Of a stretch of DNA of 64,000 nt, positions 8,887 through 16,616 are shown in pieces. The notes beneath the pieces were generated by a model. The model did not search any database, was not told the origin of the DNA, and was given only the letters and a program-made list of their open reading frames with translations. Positions within the stretch are counted from its first letter, which is position 1; each line of letters begins with the position of its first letter. Position numbers and translations under genes: made by a program. The DNA is from Pseudomonas asplenii (lineage in GTDB: Bacteria > Pseudomonadota > Gammaproteobacteria > Pseudomonadales > Pseudomonadaceae): the NCBI RefSeq assembly GCF_900105475.1, contig NZ_LT629777.1:2542001-2606000 (forward strand), read 5' to 3'.

Positions 8887-9585
8887 ATGGCTGGATTTGC
8901 ACACTATCCGCTCAACACCCGTGGCCGGGATTTCGCCGTGGGTGATATCCATGGGCATTTTTCTCGATTGCAGGCAGCGCTGGATCGGCTGGATTTCAAT
9001 CCCGAGCGTGACCGCCTGTTCAGCGTCGGTGACCTGGTCGATCGTGGCCCACAGAGTGAGCAGGCTCTGGAGTGGCTGGCGCGTCCGTGGTTCGCTGCGG
9101 TCCAGGGCAACCACGAAGCGCTGGCGATCCAGCATGTGCAGGGCCGGGTACCCGACCTCGACCTGTACCGCGCCAGTGGCGGCGGTTGGTTTATCGACAG
9201 CAGTGCGCAGCAACAGCGCCTGTTCGCCACACGCTTTGCACAACTGCCGATTGCGCTGGAGGTCGAGACCCGACTCGGACTGGTGGGGATGGTCCATGCC
9301 GACAGTCCTTTTGCGGCATGGAGTGACTTGCGTGACTACCTGCTGGGCCACAGCGAGGTGCAGATTGCGGTCGAGACGGTCTGCCAATGGTCACGTACCC
9401 GCCTGAAAAACCATGACGTCAGCGGTATTCGCGAGGTGCGGGCGATGATGGTCGGACACACTGCGCAGCACCAGCCCACCGTGCTGGGCAACGTCTATCA
9501 CATCGACACGGCGGGGTGGGGCAGTGGTTGTTTCACGCTGGTGGAACTCGATAGCCTGAGCCTCATCAGGCCTGACGCCAACTGA
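8887..9585 (+). CDS. Calcineurin-like serine/threonine protein phosphatase (PrpA/PphA-like)
   Basis: The 232-residue protein carries the full metallophosphoesterase motif set in order: GDIHGHF (residues 18-24), GDLVDRGP, GNHEA, a later VHAD and GHT. These ligate the two metal ions and position the phosphate. Size and motif spacing fit the PrpA/PphA/lambda-phosphatase group, which dephosphorylates proteins or bis-nucleotides in the cytoplasm. The start is supported by AGGAGGAA, 10 bases before the ATG. Its 3' end overlaps the end of the opposite-strand gene by 20 bases. The cellular substrate cannot be read from the sequence. Confidence 0.85.
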   Translation: MAGFAHYPLNTRGRDFAVGDIHGHFSRLQAALDRLDFNPERDRLFSVGDLVDRGPQSEQALEWLARPWFAAVQGNHEALAIQHVQGRVPDLDLYRASGGGWFIDSSAQQQRLFATRFAQLPIALEVETRLGLVGMVHADSPFAAWSDLRDYLLGHSEVQIAVETVCQWSRTRLKNHDVSGIREVRAMMVGHTAQHQPTVLGNVYHIDTAGWGSGCFTLVELDSLSLIRPDAN

Positions 9586-9790
9586 CTGCCTCGATGCCGA
9601 ACTTCTCGGCAATCGGTTGGCTGGTCTTTTTCACCTGTTCACGCCCGAACCTGCCGATCCGGCCGACGCCGGCGTCACAACTGGCCCAGTGCCAAGCCTC
9701 GGCGTTGTCCATGCGCTCGCTGCGGATGATGAAGGACTTGCGGGTGCCGTGCAGTGTGTAGTCAATAACGAATAGCTTTGCCGTGCTCAT
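9566..9790 (-). CDS. Small conserved pseudomonad protein, DUF6555-like
   Basis: This is a 74-residue soluble protein beginning MSTAKLFVIDYTLHGTRKSF and rich in aromatic residues, with WHWASCDAGVG in the middle. I recognise it as the small DUF6555-type protein widespread in Pseudomonas; its function is unknown. The ATG at 9790 is preceded by GGGAGGAG, a strong ribosome binding site. The coding ends of this gene and the phosphatase overlap by 20 bases on opposite strands (9566-9585). No membrane segment or known motif is seen. Confidence 0.72.
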   Translation of the reverse strand: MSTAKLFVIDYTLHGTRKSFIIRSERMDNAEAWHWASCDAGVGRIGRFGREQVKKTSQPIAEKFGIEAVSWRQA

Positions 9791-9964
9791 GGATCTGAAA
9801 CTCCTCCCTGTTGTTCTGAGAGTGAGTCGCCGGTGTTGGAAAAATTCCATCGATCAGCCGAGCGGTTGCTCGCAGGCATTAACTCGGAATAGTCCTTCAG
9901 AAAAAAACCTGATAGCCGATGGCAAGAGCGATAGCTGAATTTCATCTCTGCATTGGTGTACAGC

Positions 9965-11281
9965 ATGTTCAACAAACGCTTGAAGCAGGAGCTGTCGGCT
10001 CTTCGCGAGGAATTGTCCAGTCTCCAGCAGGTCAGGGAGAGCCTTGAGCAGGAAATGCTGGTGCTCATTCTGGACGCCGATGGCCGTATCCAGTCAGTCA
10101 ACCATAACTTTACTCAGGAGATGCGTTATCAGAGCAGTGCTCTGGTGGGGCGTCATATCGATGAGTTCGTGCCGGCGTATCTGAAAAACTCGGAATTTCA
10201 CCAGCGCTTCAAGAATGCCCTGACTCGCGCCGAACATTTCAGCGGAGCAGTGCGTCTGTTACGGGGCACGGGCGAGGAGGCCTGGCTGCGTTCTATTGTC
10301 CAGCCGGTCCGTGGTGCCGATGGCCGGGTCAAACATATCTCGATCTGTTCCAACGACCTGACCCGCACCATCGAGAACTCACGCGAACACGAAAACCTGA
10401 TCGGTGCATTACTGCGTTCCACTGCCGTCATCGAATTCAACCTGGCCGGTGACGTGCTGACCGCTAATGACCGCTTCCTCAATGGCATGGGCTACAGCCT
10501 GGCGCAGATCAAGGGCAAGCATCACAGTATTTTCTGTGATCCGGCTGAAGTGCACAGCGCCGAGTACCAGGTGTTCTGGAAGCGCCTGAACGCAGGCGAG
10601 TTCATCGCCGGACGGTTCAAACGTGTGGACAGTCATGGTCGTGTGGTCTGGCTGGAGGCCTCCTACAATCCGGTGCTCGATTCCAACGAGCGGCTGTACA
10701 AGGTGGTGAAGTTCGCCACTGTGATCACCGACCAGGTGAATCAGGAGCAGGCCGTGGCCGAGGCGGCGAATATCGCCTACAGCACGTCGTTGCAGACTGA
10801 CTCCAGCGCCCAGCGTGGCACCACCGTCGTGACCCAGGCGGTCGAGGTGATGCGCGATCTGGCCCAGCACATGCAGCATGCTGGCGAGGGGATCGAGGCG
10901 CTCAACGCTCAGTCGCAAGTGATCGGTACGATCGTCAAAACCATCAGCGCGATTGCCGAGCAGACCAACCTGCTGGCACTGAACGCGGCCATCGAGGCGG
11001 CGCGTGCCGGTGAGCAGGGACGCGGTTTTGCGGTGGTGGCCGATGAGGTCCGTCAACTGGCCTCGCGAACCAGCCAGGCGACCGATGAGATTGTCACTGT
11101 GGTGCGCCAGAACCAGGACATGGCCCGCGATGCGGTATCGCTGATGAACAGTGGCAAGACCCAGGCCGAGGAAGGCTTGGCGCTGGCGGCCGAGGCCGGT
11201 ACGGTGATCGTCGAGATCCAGGACGGCGCTCAGCGGGTGGTCAATGCGGTCGGGCAGTTCGCCAACCAGTTGAGCACCTGA
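9965..11281 (+). CDS. bdlA: Soluble PAS-PAS methyl-accepting chemotaxis protein, BdlA-like
   Basis: The 438-residue protein has no membrane segment. A short coiled coil (residues 1-30) leads into two PAS domains (about 30-140 and 150-265), each ending in the usual PAC-like strand, then an MCP signalling hairpin. The hairpin tip is seen as [19 protein letters not shown] and [15 protein letters not shown]. This order and length match Pseudomonas BdlA, a cytoplasmic redox/energy-type receptor that controls biofilm dispersion through c-di-GMP. The PAS domains may hold FAD or haem. I prefer ATG 9965 (MFNKRL) to a TTG four codons upstream. The Shine-Dalgarno is weak. Confidence 0.82.
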   Translation: MFNKRLKQELSALREELSSLQQVRESLEQEMLVLILDADGRIQSVNHNFTQEMRYQSSALVGRHIDEFVPAYLKNSEFHQRFKNALTRAEHFSGAVRLLRGTGEEAWLRSIVQPVRGADGRVKHISICSNDLTRTIENSREHENLIGALLRSTAVIEFNLAGDVLTANDRFLNGMGYSLAQIKGKHHSIFCDPAEVHSAEYQVFWKRLNAGEFIAGRFKRVDSHGRVVWLEASYNPVLDSNERLYKVVKFATVITDQVNQEQAVAEAANIAYSTSLQTDSSAQRGTTVVTQAVEVMRDLAQHMQHAGEGIEALNAQSQVIGTIVKTISAIAEQTNLLALNAAIEAARAGEQGRGFAVVADEVRQLASRTSQATDEIVTVVRQNQDMARDAVSLMNSGKTQAEEGLALAAEAGTVIVEIQDGAQRVVNAVGQFANQLST

Positions 11282-11333
11282 GGCCGGCGTCCAGGCCAGT
11301 TGGCGGTTGAGCCGCCAACGTGGCGTTTTCTTC

Positions 11334-11816
11334 CTATGGCTTGAGCGCCACGGTCATGTCGATCTCGACCGAAGCGTTTTTCGGCAGTTGGAATACGCCG
11401 ACCGAGGTTCGCGTGTGTACCCCGGCTTCGCCGAAGACGCTGTAGAGCACCTCTGAAGCACCGTCGGCGACTTCGCTCTGTTGCGTGAAGTCTTCGGCGC
11501 TCTGTACGTAGACGTTGATGCGCAGGATCTTCCGGATCCGTTCCAGGTCGCCATCGAGCATCTGCCGCAGAATGGCCAGGGCGCGCATGGTGCTGATCCG
11601 GGCGCCGTGCCGGGCCTGTTCCAGGCTGGTCTGTGCACCGACGCGGCCGGTCACCATCACCGTGTTGTCGACCCGCGGAATCTGCCCACTGACGTAGATT
11701 TCGAGATCGTTCTGCACTGCCGGCACATAATTGCCGCCAATTTTCATTTCACCGTCGAAGCTGTAGCCGAGTTGATCGGCGATCTGGGCAAAGCGTTCGT
11801 GTCTTGAGTGCGGCAT
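11334..11816 (-). CDS. RidA-family protein (YjgF/YER057c/UK114)
   Basis: The 160-residue protein has a RidA fold. NDLEIYVSGQIPRVDN is the first strand pair, MRALAILRQML the central helix, and INVYVQSAEDF plus HTRTSVGVFQLPKNASVEIDM the conserved C-terminal half. RidA trimers hydrolyse reactive 2-aminoacrylate and other enamines/imines. At 160 residues it is longer than housekeeping RidA (about 128), with an extra N-terminal stretch, so it belongs to another Rid subfamily with a less certain substrate. The Shine-Dalgarno AGGAAG lies before the ATG. It stands alone, 52 bases beyond the chemoreceptor and in the opposite direction. Confidence 0.85.
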   Translation of the reverse strand: MPHSRHERFAQIADQLGYSFDGEMKIGGNYVPAVQNDLEIYVSGQIPRVDNTVMVTGRVGAQTSLEQARHGARISTMRALAILRQMLDGDLERIRKILRINVYVQSAEDFTQQSEVADGASEVLYSVFGEAGVHTRTSVGVFQLPKNASVEIDMTVALKP

Positions 11817-11870
11817 CGTTATCTTCCTGATAAGGGTGGGTGGGGCCGATCAACCCCGGCATGCATCAAA

Positions 11871-12185
11871 TCACACGGCTCTCAGGCGCTCAATCATGTC
11901 AGGGAAGCGCTCCACGAGTTTGATCAGCAGGGCAGCCTGTGCGTTGGGTCTGGACTTGGCCTGTTCCCAGTTCTTGAGGGTATCGGGGCTGGTTCGAATC
12001 CGGTTGGCGAAAACGGGCTGCGACATATGGAGTTTCTCCCGCAGCGCCACGATTTCCTCTGCTGTAACCATCGGCGGCGGCAGGGCCTCCAACTCGTAAC
12101 GGCGCAGGGTAATCTTGCCTTCGCGGTGCTCAGCCATCTCTGTCACGCCCTGCATCAGCTCGGTAAACAGATCGCGTTTTTTCAT
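11871..12185 (-). CDS. higA: HigA-2-like antitoxin, XRE helix-turn-helix
   Basis: The 104-residue protein has a Cro/C1-type helix-turn-helix (about residues 40-95; MSQPVFANRIRTSPDTLKNW is the recognition region) behind a flexible N-terminal arm (MKKRDLFTELMQG). That layout is found in HigA-2 antitoxins, where the N-terminal arm wraps the toxin. Its ATG overlaps the toxin stop as ATGA (12182-12185), so translation is coupled and the toxin comes first, the order typical of higBA. It is expected to neutralise HigB and repress the operon at the palindrome before the toxin gene. Confidence 0.85.
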   Translation of the reverse strand: MKKRDLFTELMQGVTEMAEHREGKITLRRYELEALPPPMVTAEEIVALREKLHMSQPVFANRIRTSPDTLKNWEQAKSRPNAQAALLIKLVERFPDMIERLRAV

Positions 12186-12526
12186 GCTTTACCTCGTTGC
12201 TTCAACTCAGCCTCGATTGCTGCTTTGAGCATGTTTTCCTGATCCGATGTCAGGTTTTCAAGTTCGTCTTTGTCGTAGATGGCAAACATCCAGAACTGGC
12301 CGCTGCTCAGTAGCCAGTAATAGATGATTCGCAATCCGCCACGTTTACCCTTGTGCCGACGTGAGTCGGGCCAGCGCATTTTGCGAAAACCGCCTGTTCG
12401 GGGCATCAGGTACCCGACTTGAGGGTTGGTCTGCATCTCCAACTGAAGTTGTCGATATTCGTCATCCGCAAGGTAATGACCTAGGGTGGCGGTGAAGTTT
12501 GATGTTTCGAAGAATACGGATTTCAT
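12182..12526 (-). CDS. higB: HigB-2-like RelE-superfamily toxin (mRNA interferase)
   Basis: The 114-residue basic protein begins MKSVFFETSNF, has the GKRGGLRIIYYW core and an IYDKDELENL C-terminal segment. This is closely reminiscent of Vibrio cholerae HigB2, a RelE-fold ribosome-dependent mRNA interferase. Lysine and arginine in the KGKRGG loop fit the RNA-cutting site. The ATG at 12526 has only TTTTCC in front and no Shine-Dalgarno. A promoter-like TATATT ends 6 bases before it, so the transcript may start at or next to the ATG. The open frame above this ATG runs through the operator and is not credible as coding. Confidence 0.85.
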   Translation of the reverse strand: MKSVFFETSNFTATLGHYLADDEYRQLQLEMQTNPQVGYLMPRTGGFRKMRWPDSRRHKGKRGGLRIIYYWLLSSGQFWMFAIYDKDELENLTSDQENMLKAAIEAELKQRGKA

Positions 12527-12531
12527 GGAAA

Positions 12532-12556
12532 AAATATAGGCAAATTGCCTATATTT
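12532..12556. promoter_or_regulatory. Toxin-antitoxin operator, perfect 25-bp palindrome
   Basis: Twelve-base arms AAATATAGGCAA (12532-12543) and TTGCCTATATTT (12545-12556) flank a single central base, with no mismatch. The site sits 5 bases before the higB ATG and covers the proposed -10, so a bound HigA (or HigBA complex) would block RNA polymerase directly. Confidence 0.75.
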
Positions 12557-12561
12557 ATGAA
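12533..12561 (-). promoter_or_regulatory. Probable sigma-70 promoter of higBA
   Basis: On the minus strand TTCATA (12561-12556) and TATATT (12538-12533) are 17 bases apart. The start point would fall at or very near A12526, the first base of the toxin ATG, predicting a leaderless or almost leaderless mRNA. Confidence 0.5.
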
Positions 12562-12693
12562 TGGGATCTGTTTGTGTGATGAGCGGGCGATGTCGGTATT
12601 TGCCGTAGGAGAAATCACGATCAAGTCGGCGATTCCACGCAAGCGCGGTTGGTGCAACACAGGTAAACTTGTGCCTTTCCCAAAGGAGTTCCC

Positions 12694-13581
12694 ATGAGTC
12701 ACTACCAGCCCGGCATCCTCGCCAAGCCTGTGCCCCTGCAGGCACGCCATCTGTTTTTCGCCCTGGAATCCGCTGCGGCCCTGCCGGCTGCGCTCGACAA
12801 CCTGGTTCGGCTGGTGGATGGGAAAAACGCCGTGGTCGGTTTTGGCGAGTCGCTGGTTCAGGCCCTGGGGGCGCGGGTCGAGGGATTGCGGACATTCCCG
12901 GTGGTCAGTGGCCCGGGCGTGGACAACCCTTCGACCCAGCAGGCGCTTTGGTGCTGGCTGCATGGCGAGGACCGCGGCGAGCTGCTGCACCGCAGTCGTG
13001 AGCTGGAACTGGCGCTGGCGCCAGCGTTGAAGCGGGTGCAGATGACCGAGGCCTTCCGTCACAAGACCGGCCACGACCTGACCGGCTATGAGGACGGCAC
13101 CGAGAACCCGGTGGACGAAGCGGCCCTCGAGGCCGGGATCGTTTCAGGCGACGTCGCTGGCCTGCGCGGTGGCAGCTTTGTCGCGATTCAGCAGTGGCAG
13201 CACGACCTGGATGGTTTTGCCGCCCTGCCTTCCCATGAGCAGGACAACATCATGGGCCGTCGCAAAAGTGACAACGAAGAGCTGGACGATGCGCCGGAGT
13301 CGGCCCATGTCAAGCGCACCGCCCAGGAAAGCTTCGCCCCCGAGGCGTTCGTCGTGCGCCGTTCCATGCCATGGTCGAACGAGCAGGGCGCTGGTCTGAT
13401 GTTCACCGCGTTCGGTTGCACCCTCGATGCCTTCGAAGCCCAGTTACGGCGTATGAGCGGACAGGAAGACGGCATTACCGACGCCCTCTACCGCTTCAGT
13501 CGGCCGATCACCGGTGGCTACTACTGGTGCCCGCCGGTGAAGGATGGGCATCTGGATCTGAGCGTGCTGCTGGCCGATTGA
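12694..13581 (+). CDS. DyP-type haem peroxidase (YfeX-like, class B)
   Basis: The 295-residue cytoplasmic protein has the DyP signature GYEDGTENP. The catalytic aspartate of GxxDG is at about residue 134, the proximal haem-ligand histidine is in SAHVKR (His205), and the distal arginine is in FVVRRSMPW. It lacks a Tat signal, so it is the intracellular B-type/YfeX group. These oxidise dyes, lignin-like phenols or porphyrinogens with hydrogen peroxide; the physiological substrate is not settled. The start is fixed by AAGGAG, 7 bases before the ATG. It is divergent from the higBA operon and followed by a GC-rich hairpin without a T-run. Confidence 0.9.
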   Translation: MSHYQPGILAKPVPLQARHLFFALESAAALPAALDNLVRLVDGKNAVVGFGESLVQALGARVEGLRTFPVVSGPGVDNPSTQQALWCWLHGEDRGELLHRSRELELALAPALKRVQMTEAFRHKTGHDLTGYEDGTENPVDEAALEAGIVSGDVAGLRGGSFVAIQQWQHDLDGFAALPSHEQDNIMGRRKSDNEELDDAPESAHVKRTAQESFAPEAFVVRRSMPWSNEQGAGLMFTAFGCTLDAFEAQLRRMSGQEDGITDALYRFSRPITGGYYWCPPVKDGHLDLSVLLAD

Positions 13582-13649
13582 GCCGAGCTGTTCCCATTCG
13601 TGTGAAGAAAGACGCCCGGTGCCGAGCCCCGGGCATGGTGATGGCAGAC

Positions 13650-14372
13650 TCAGCTTCGGCTGATCCAGGAATACTGGAAGGTCTTGTTCGGGTCGGTCTC
13701 ATGGGTTCGACGTCGGTAGCTGGAGAACGCAGGTGACGAGCAGTAGGTGCATACCGGGCTTGTTTCCACCTGCCAGTCGGCAATTCCCGCGGCCCGCAGC
13801 AGCCGTTGTGCATAACCTTGCAGGTCGAACCAGAAGCTGTCTGTTTGTCTCGGTGCTGGCGGTGCAAGCTGGGGCGGCGACAGTGGCGCCGGCTGCTGGC
13901 GCGTCCAGGGCGGCGCGCCATCGGCCCAGAGTTGCCCCTGGCTCTCCTGCAACTCGCTGACGAACGCCTGGCTGACCTCGTAGCAACAGGGCCGGATCGA
14001 TGGGCCGATGGCGATACGCAGGGACTGCCGGGGAATCTCCAGCGCCTCGAAGCGCGCGATGGCATTGCCGATGATGCCGCCGCGCAGGCCTTTCCAGCCG
14101 CCATGGATCGCCGCCGCCAGCGAGCCGTCCTCGGCAGCCACCAGCAAGGGTAGACAGTCGGCGGTAATCACGGCGATCGGCCGTGGGCCATCGGTGTACA
14201 CCGCGTCGCCTTGCAGCGAGCCGGCGGGCAGGTTGTCTGGTGCTTCGATCAGCGTCGCACTGTGGATCTGCTTGCAGGTGAACACCCCGTCCGGCAGCCC
14301 CTCGTTGGCCTGGTTGAGGAAACCGTGGCGGATCCCCGGGATCTGGCTGAGGTTGCTGGCATACTCACTCAC
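13650..14372 (-). CDS. pgeF: Laccase-domain protein YfiH/PgeF (peptidoglycan editing factor / purine nucleoside phosphorylase)
   Basis: The 240-residue protein has the DUF152 fold, with the zinc/copper-site residues in TCKQIHSA, TADCLPLL, AIHGGWKGL and SIRPCCYEVS. Family members act as purine nucleoside phosphorylases/deaminases and prevent misincorporation in peptidoglycan stems in E. coli. I start at the GTG at 14372, because GGAG lies 8 bases before it; a GTG at 14393 without a ribosome site is the alternative. A proline/glutamine-rich insertion (about residues 155-175) is unusual and probably a surface loop. The gene is divergent from ddlA, another peptidoglycan-precursor gene. Confidence 0.85.
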   Translation of the reverse strand: MSEYASNLSQIPGIRHGFLNQANEGLPDGVFTCKQIHSATLIEAPDNLPAGSLQGDAVYTDGPRPIAVITADCLPLLVAAEDGSLAAAIHGGWKGLRGGIIGNAIARFEALEIPRQSLRIAIGPSIRPCCYEVSQAFVSELQESQGQLWADGAPPWTRQQPAPLSPPQLAPPAPRQTDSFWFDLQGYAQRLLRAAGIADWQVETSPVCTYCSSPAFSSYRRRTHETDPNKTFQYSWISRS

Positions 14373-14512
14373 TGGGGCTGCTCCGCGTAGCACTCGAATG
14401 TCGGCAGCATAACCGGATCGGCGATTTTGGGGATGCGAATTTCGCGGCTTGCGAATAGGCTGCGCACATTAGGGAGGAGGCTCCCGCCAACGAATTTTGG
14501 AAACGAGGCTGG

Positions 14513-15610
14513 ATGATGGGCAAGTTGCGAGTCGGGATTATTTTCGGTGGGCTGGGTGCGGAACATGAGGTGTCGCTGCAATCGGCAAAAAACGTGGTCG
14601 ATGCACTGGACCGCGAGCGCTTCGAGCCAGTGCTCGTCGGTATCGACAAGCAGGGCCGTTGGCACCTCAACGACAGTTCCGACTTCCTGCTCAATGCCGA
14701 GAATCCGACGCTGATCGCGTTGAACCAGTCCAACCGCGAACTGGCGGTGGTGCCGGGCAAGGCTGGCCAGCAACTGGTCGAGACCGGTAGCCAGAGTTTG
14801 CTGGACCAGGTCGACGTGATCTTCCCGATCGTCCACGGCACCCTCGGCGAAGACGGCTGCCTGCAGGGGCTGTTGCGCATGGCGGACCTGCCGTTTGTCG
14901 GCTCCGATGTCCTGGGTTCGGCGGTGTGCATGGACAAGGACATCAGCAAGCGCCTGCTGCGTGACGCGGGCCTGGCGGTCACGCCGTTCCTTACCGTCAA
15001 CCGCGCCACCGCCGCGCGACTGGATTTCGAGCAGGCACGGGCGAAGCTCGGTCTGCCGCTGTTCATCAAGCCGGCGAACCAGGGTTCGTCGGTGGGGGTG
15101 AGCAAGGTCGAGAGCGCCGAGCAGTTCCAGGCGGCCATGGCGCTGGCCCTGGGCTTCGACGACAAGGTGCTGGTGGAGTCGGCGGTCAGCGGCCGGGAGA
15201 TCGAGTGCGCGATTCTGGGCAACGACCAGCCGGTCGCCAGTGGCTGCGGTGAAATCGTCGTGCGCAGTGGTTTCTACTCCTACGACAGCAAATACATCGA
15301 TGCCGAGGCAGCCGAAGTGGTGGTGCCGGCGGCTATCAGCGAGGGGGCCAGTGAGTGCATCCGCAGCGTCGCGCTCGAAGCGTTCCAGGTCCTCGGCTGC
15401 TCGGGCCTTGCTCGTGTCGATGTGTTCCTCACCGACAGCGGCGAAGTGCTGATCAACGAGGTCAATTCACTGCCGGGCTTCACCCGTATCAGCATGTATC
15501 CCAAGCTGTGGCAGGCGGCGGGGATGACCTACAGCGAACTGGTCAGCCGCCTGATCGAGCTGGCGCTGGAGCGGCACGAAGCACGGCGTGGGTTGAGCAA
15601 CAGCCGCTGA
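14513..15610 (+). CDS. ddlA: D-alanine--D-alanine ligase, DdlA type
   Basis: The 365-residue ATP-grasp enzyme joins two D-alanines for the peptidoglycan stem peptide. Motifs in order are [20 protein letters not shown] at the N-terminus, [36 protein letters not shown] (ATP lid), and [20 protein letters not shown] with the magnesium ligands near the C-terminus. Length and the long omega-loop region match DdlA (the E. coli enzyme is 364) rather than the shorter DdlB of the mur/fts cluster. Two adjacent ATGs (14513, 14516) both fit; the first is used here. Confidence 0.93.
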   Translation: MMGKLRVGIIFGGLGAEHEVSLQSAKNVVDALDRERFEPVLVGIDKQGRWHLNDSSDFLLNAENPTLIALNQSNRELAVVPGKAGQQLVETGSQSLLDQVDVIFPIVHGTLGEDGCLQGLLRMADLPFVGSDVLGSAVCMDKDISKRLLRDAGLAVTPFLTVNRATAARLDFEQARAKLGLPLFIKPANQGSSVGVSKVESAEQFQAAMALALGFDDKVLVESAVSGREIECAILGNDQPVASGCGEIVVRSGFYSYDSKYIDAEAAEVVVPAAISEGASECIRSVALEAFQVLGCSGLARVDVFLTDSGEVLINEVNSLPGFTRISMYPKLWQAAGMTYSELVSRLIELALERHEARRGLSNSR

Positions 15611-15652
15611 GGTAAAGGGGGGCGCTTTACCCCTGGATGATCCGGATTGCCG

Positions 15653-15790
15653 ATGTGCCTGTCCTGTTTCAACCAGAACCTGGCGGGGCTGTTGTTCTAT
15701 CCGACGTTGGGATTCGTGCCCTATGGCATCGAGGACGGGCAGGACTTCATGGGAGGACGGGTGGTGCTGATTCAGTTACGTTGGGGGTAA
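15653..15790 (+). pseudogene. Remnant of a GNAT acetyltransferase (C-terminal end only)
   Basis: A 45-codon open stretch encodes NQNLAGLLFYPTLGFVPYG and then EDGQDFMGGRVVLIQLRW. This reads like the last two strands of a GNAT N-acetyltransferase (the '..LYxxlGFvpyg..' end). No acetyl-CoA-binding core is present before it, where the sequence runs straight into the ddlA stop region. No ribosome site precedes the ATG at 15653. It is probably a deletion remnant, not an active gene. Confidence 0.5.
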
Positions 15791-15944
15791 TTGAGTGTTG
15801 CCTGGAACTTGTCTCTGAGCGGAACCACGCCGATGCCGCAGGCTTGGAACGAAAAAAACGGCGCCAGGACGGGCATGGATCTGCAACCAATCGGCGTAGG
15901 GCTGTCTATTCTTGTTTAAACTATTGGGCAGCGGAGGACGCACG

Positions 15945-16202
15945 ATGCATTCAAAACCAGATATCCAGCGAGTTCTTGAAACAGCGTTTTTACCCTCGAG
16001 GTGCGAATGTCTCATCGGTGCGAATGACAGCTTCTCGGTGAAGCTCATCAATCCCGCATCAGGCGATATCGAGCTGTATGTAGCAAACATGCCTTTGTCC
16101 GAGCTTTCTACCAGCAGATCCATAGCCAGGTTGGTGCTCTCGCTGAGAGAGCAGAGAGACCTTATGGGTAAGATGGAATTATCGATGAGGCGACTGGGTT
16201 AG
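15945..16202 (+). CDS. Small DUF1652-like pseudomonad protein
   Basis: The 85-residue protein begins MHSKPDIQRVLETAFLPSRC, with the IELYVANMPLSELSTSRSIA core I associate with the DUF1652 proteins common in Pseudomonas. Its function is unknown. The start at 15945 is supported by GGAGGA 7 bases upstream; the frame is open back to a TTG at 15912 with nothing to favour it. The sequence is probably a small alpha/beta fold without membrane segments. It stands alone between the acetyltransferase remnant and tRNA-Met. Confidence 0.72.
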   Translation: MHSKPDIQRVLETAFLPSRCECLIGANDSFSVKLINPASGDIELYVANMPLSELSTSRSIARLVLSLREQRDLMGKMELSMRRLG

Positions 16203-16273
16203 GGCAGATACGAAAAGCCCGGCGCTGGGCCGTGTCGGAGAGGGGCGGCGCTTGGTTTTGGATCTTTTCACGG

Positions 16274-16345
16274 CTTGTATCCCTCAGCTCAATTATTTCA
16301 AAAGGATACATGCAGGCTAGGTATGGGGGATACAAGAAGATACAG
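16274..16345. repeat. Cluster of GGATACA repeats near tRNA-Met
   Basis: CTTGTATCCC (16274-16283) and GGGATACAAG (16327-16336) form a perfect 10-base inverted repeat. Further direct copies GGATACA (16304-16310) and GATACAG (16339-16345) lie between and after them. They sit about 80-150 bases beyond the 3' end of tRNA-Met. Short repeats of this kind resemble integrase arm sites, but no integrase gene is present. Confidence 0.4.
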
Positions 16346-16357
16346 CCAGAAACAAGA

Positions 16358-16378
16358 AAGCCCGCACTAGGCGGGCTT
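16358..16378 (-). terminator. Rho-independent terminator of tRNA-Met
   Basis: On the minus strand an 8-base stem (AAGCCCGC paired with GCGGGCTT, 5-base loop) is followed by a T-rich tract (TTTCTTGTTTC). It lies about 45 bases beyond the 3' end of the tRNA, in the right direction. Confidence 0.7.
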
Positions 16379-16424
16379 CTTGAGGTGATTCATAGACTGC
16401 TGTAGACATCTATGCATCGGTACT

Positions 16425-16501
16425 TGGTGGCTACACAGGGACTTGAACCCCGGACCCCAGCATTATGAATGCTATGCTCTAACCAACTGAGCTATGTAGC
16501 C
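16425..16501 (-). tRNA. tRNA-Met (CAU), elongator type
   Basis: The 77-base cloverleaf has acceptor stem GGCTACA/TGTAGCC with encoded CCA, D-arm AGCTCAGTTGGTTAGAGC, anticodon loop TTCATAA (CAU at 16467-16465) and T-arm GGGGTTCAAGTCC. The closed G1-C72 pair and D-arm sequence fit the elongator, not the initiator, tRNA. Confidence 0.95.
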
Positions 16502-16616
16502 AAGTGGCGCGCATTATTCGCTGAGAGCGATGATGTGTCAAGCAAATATCTGAAAATTTTCTCTACGCTATCAAAAACTTAACGCCCAACCGCGAAAACC
16601 GTGAGCGTTGTTCGTC

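Noticed and set aside
13600..13640. GCCCGG/CCGGGC inverted repeat between the peroxidase and pgeF genes as a terminator
   Set aside because: Only a 6-base stem with a long loop and no T-run on either strand; not enough to call.
15611..15634. GGTAAAG/CTTTACC hairpin just after ddlA as a terminator
   Set aside because: No T-run follows in either direction; a structural coincidence cannot be excluded.
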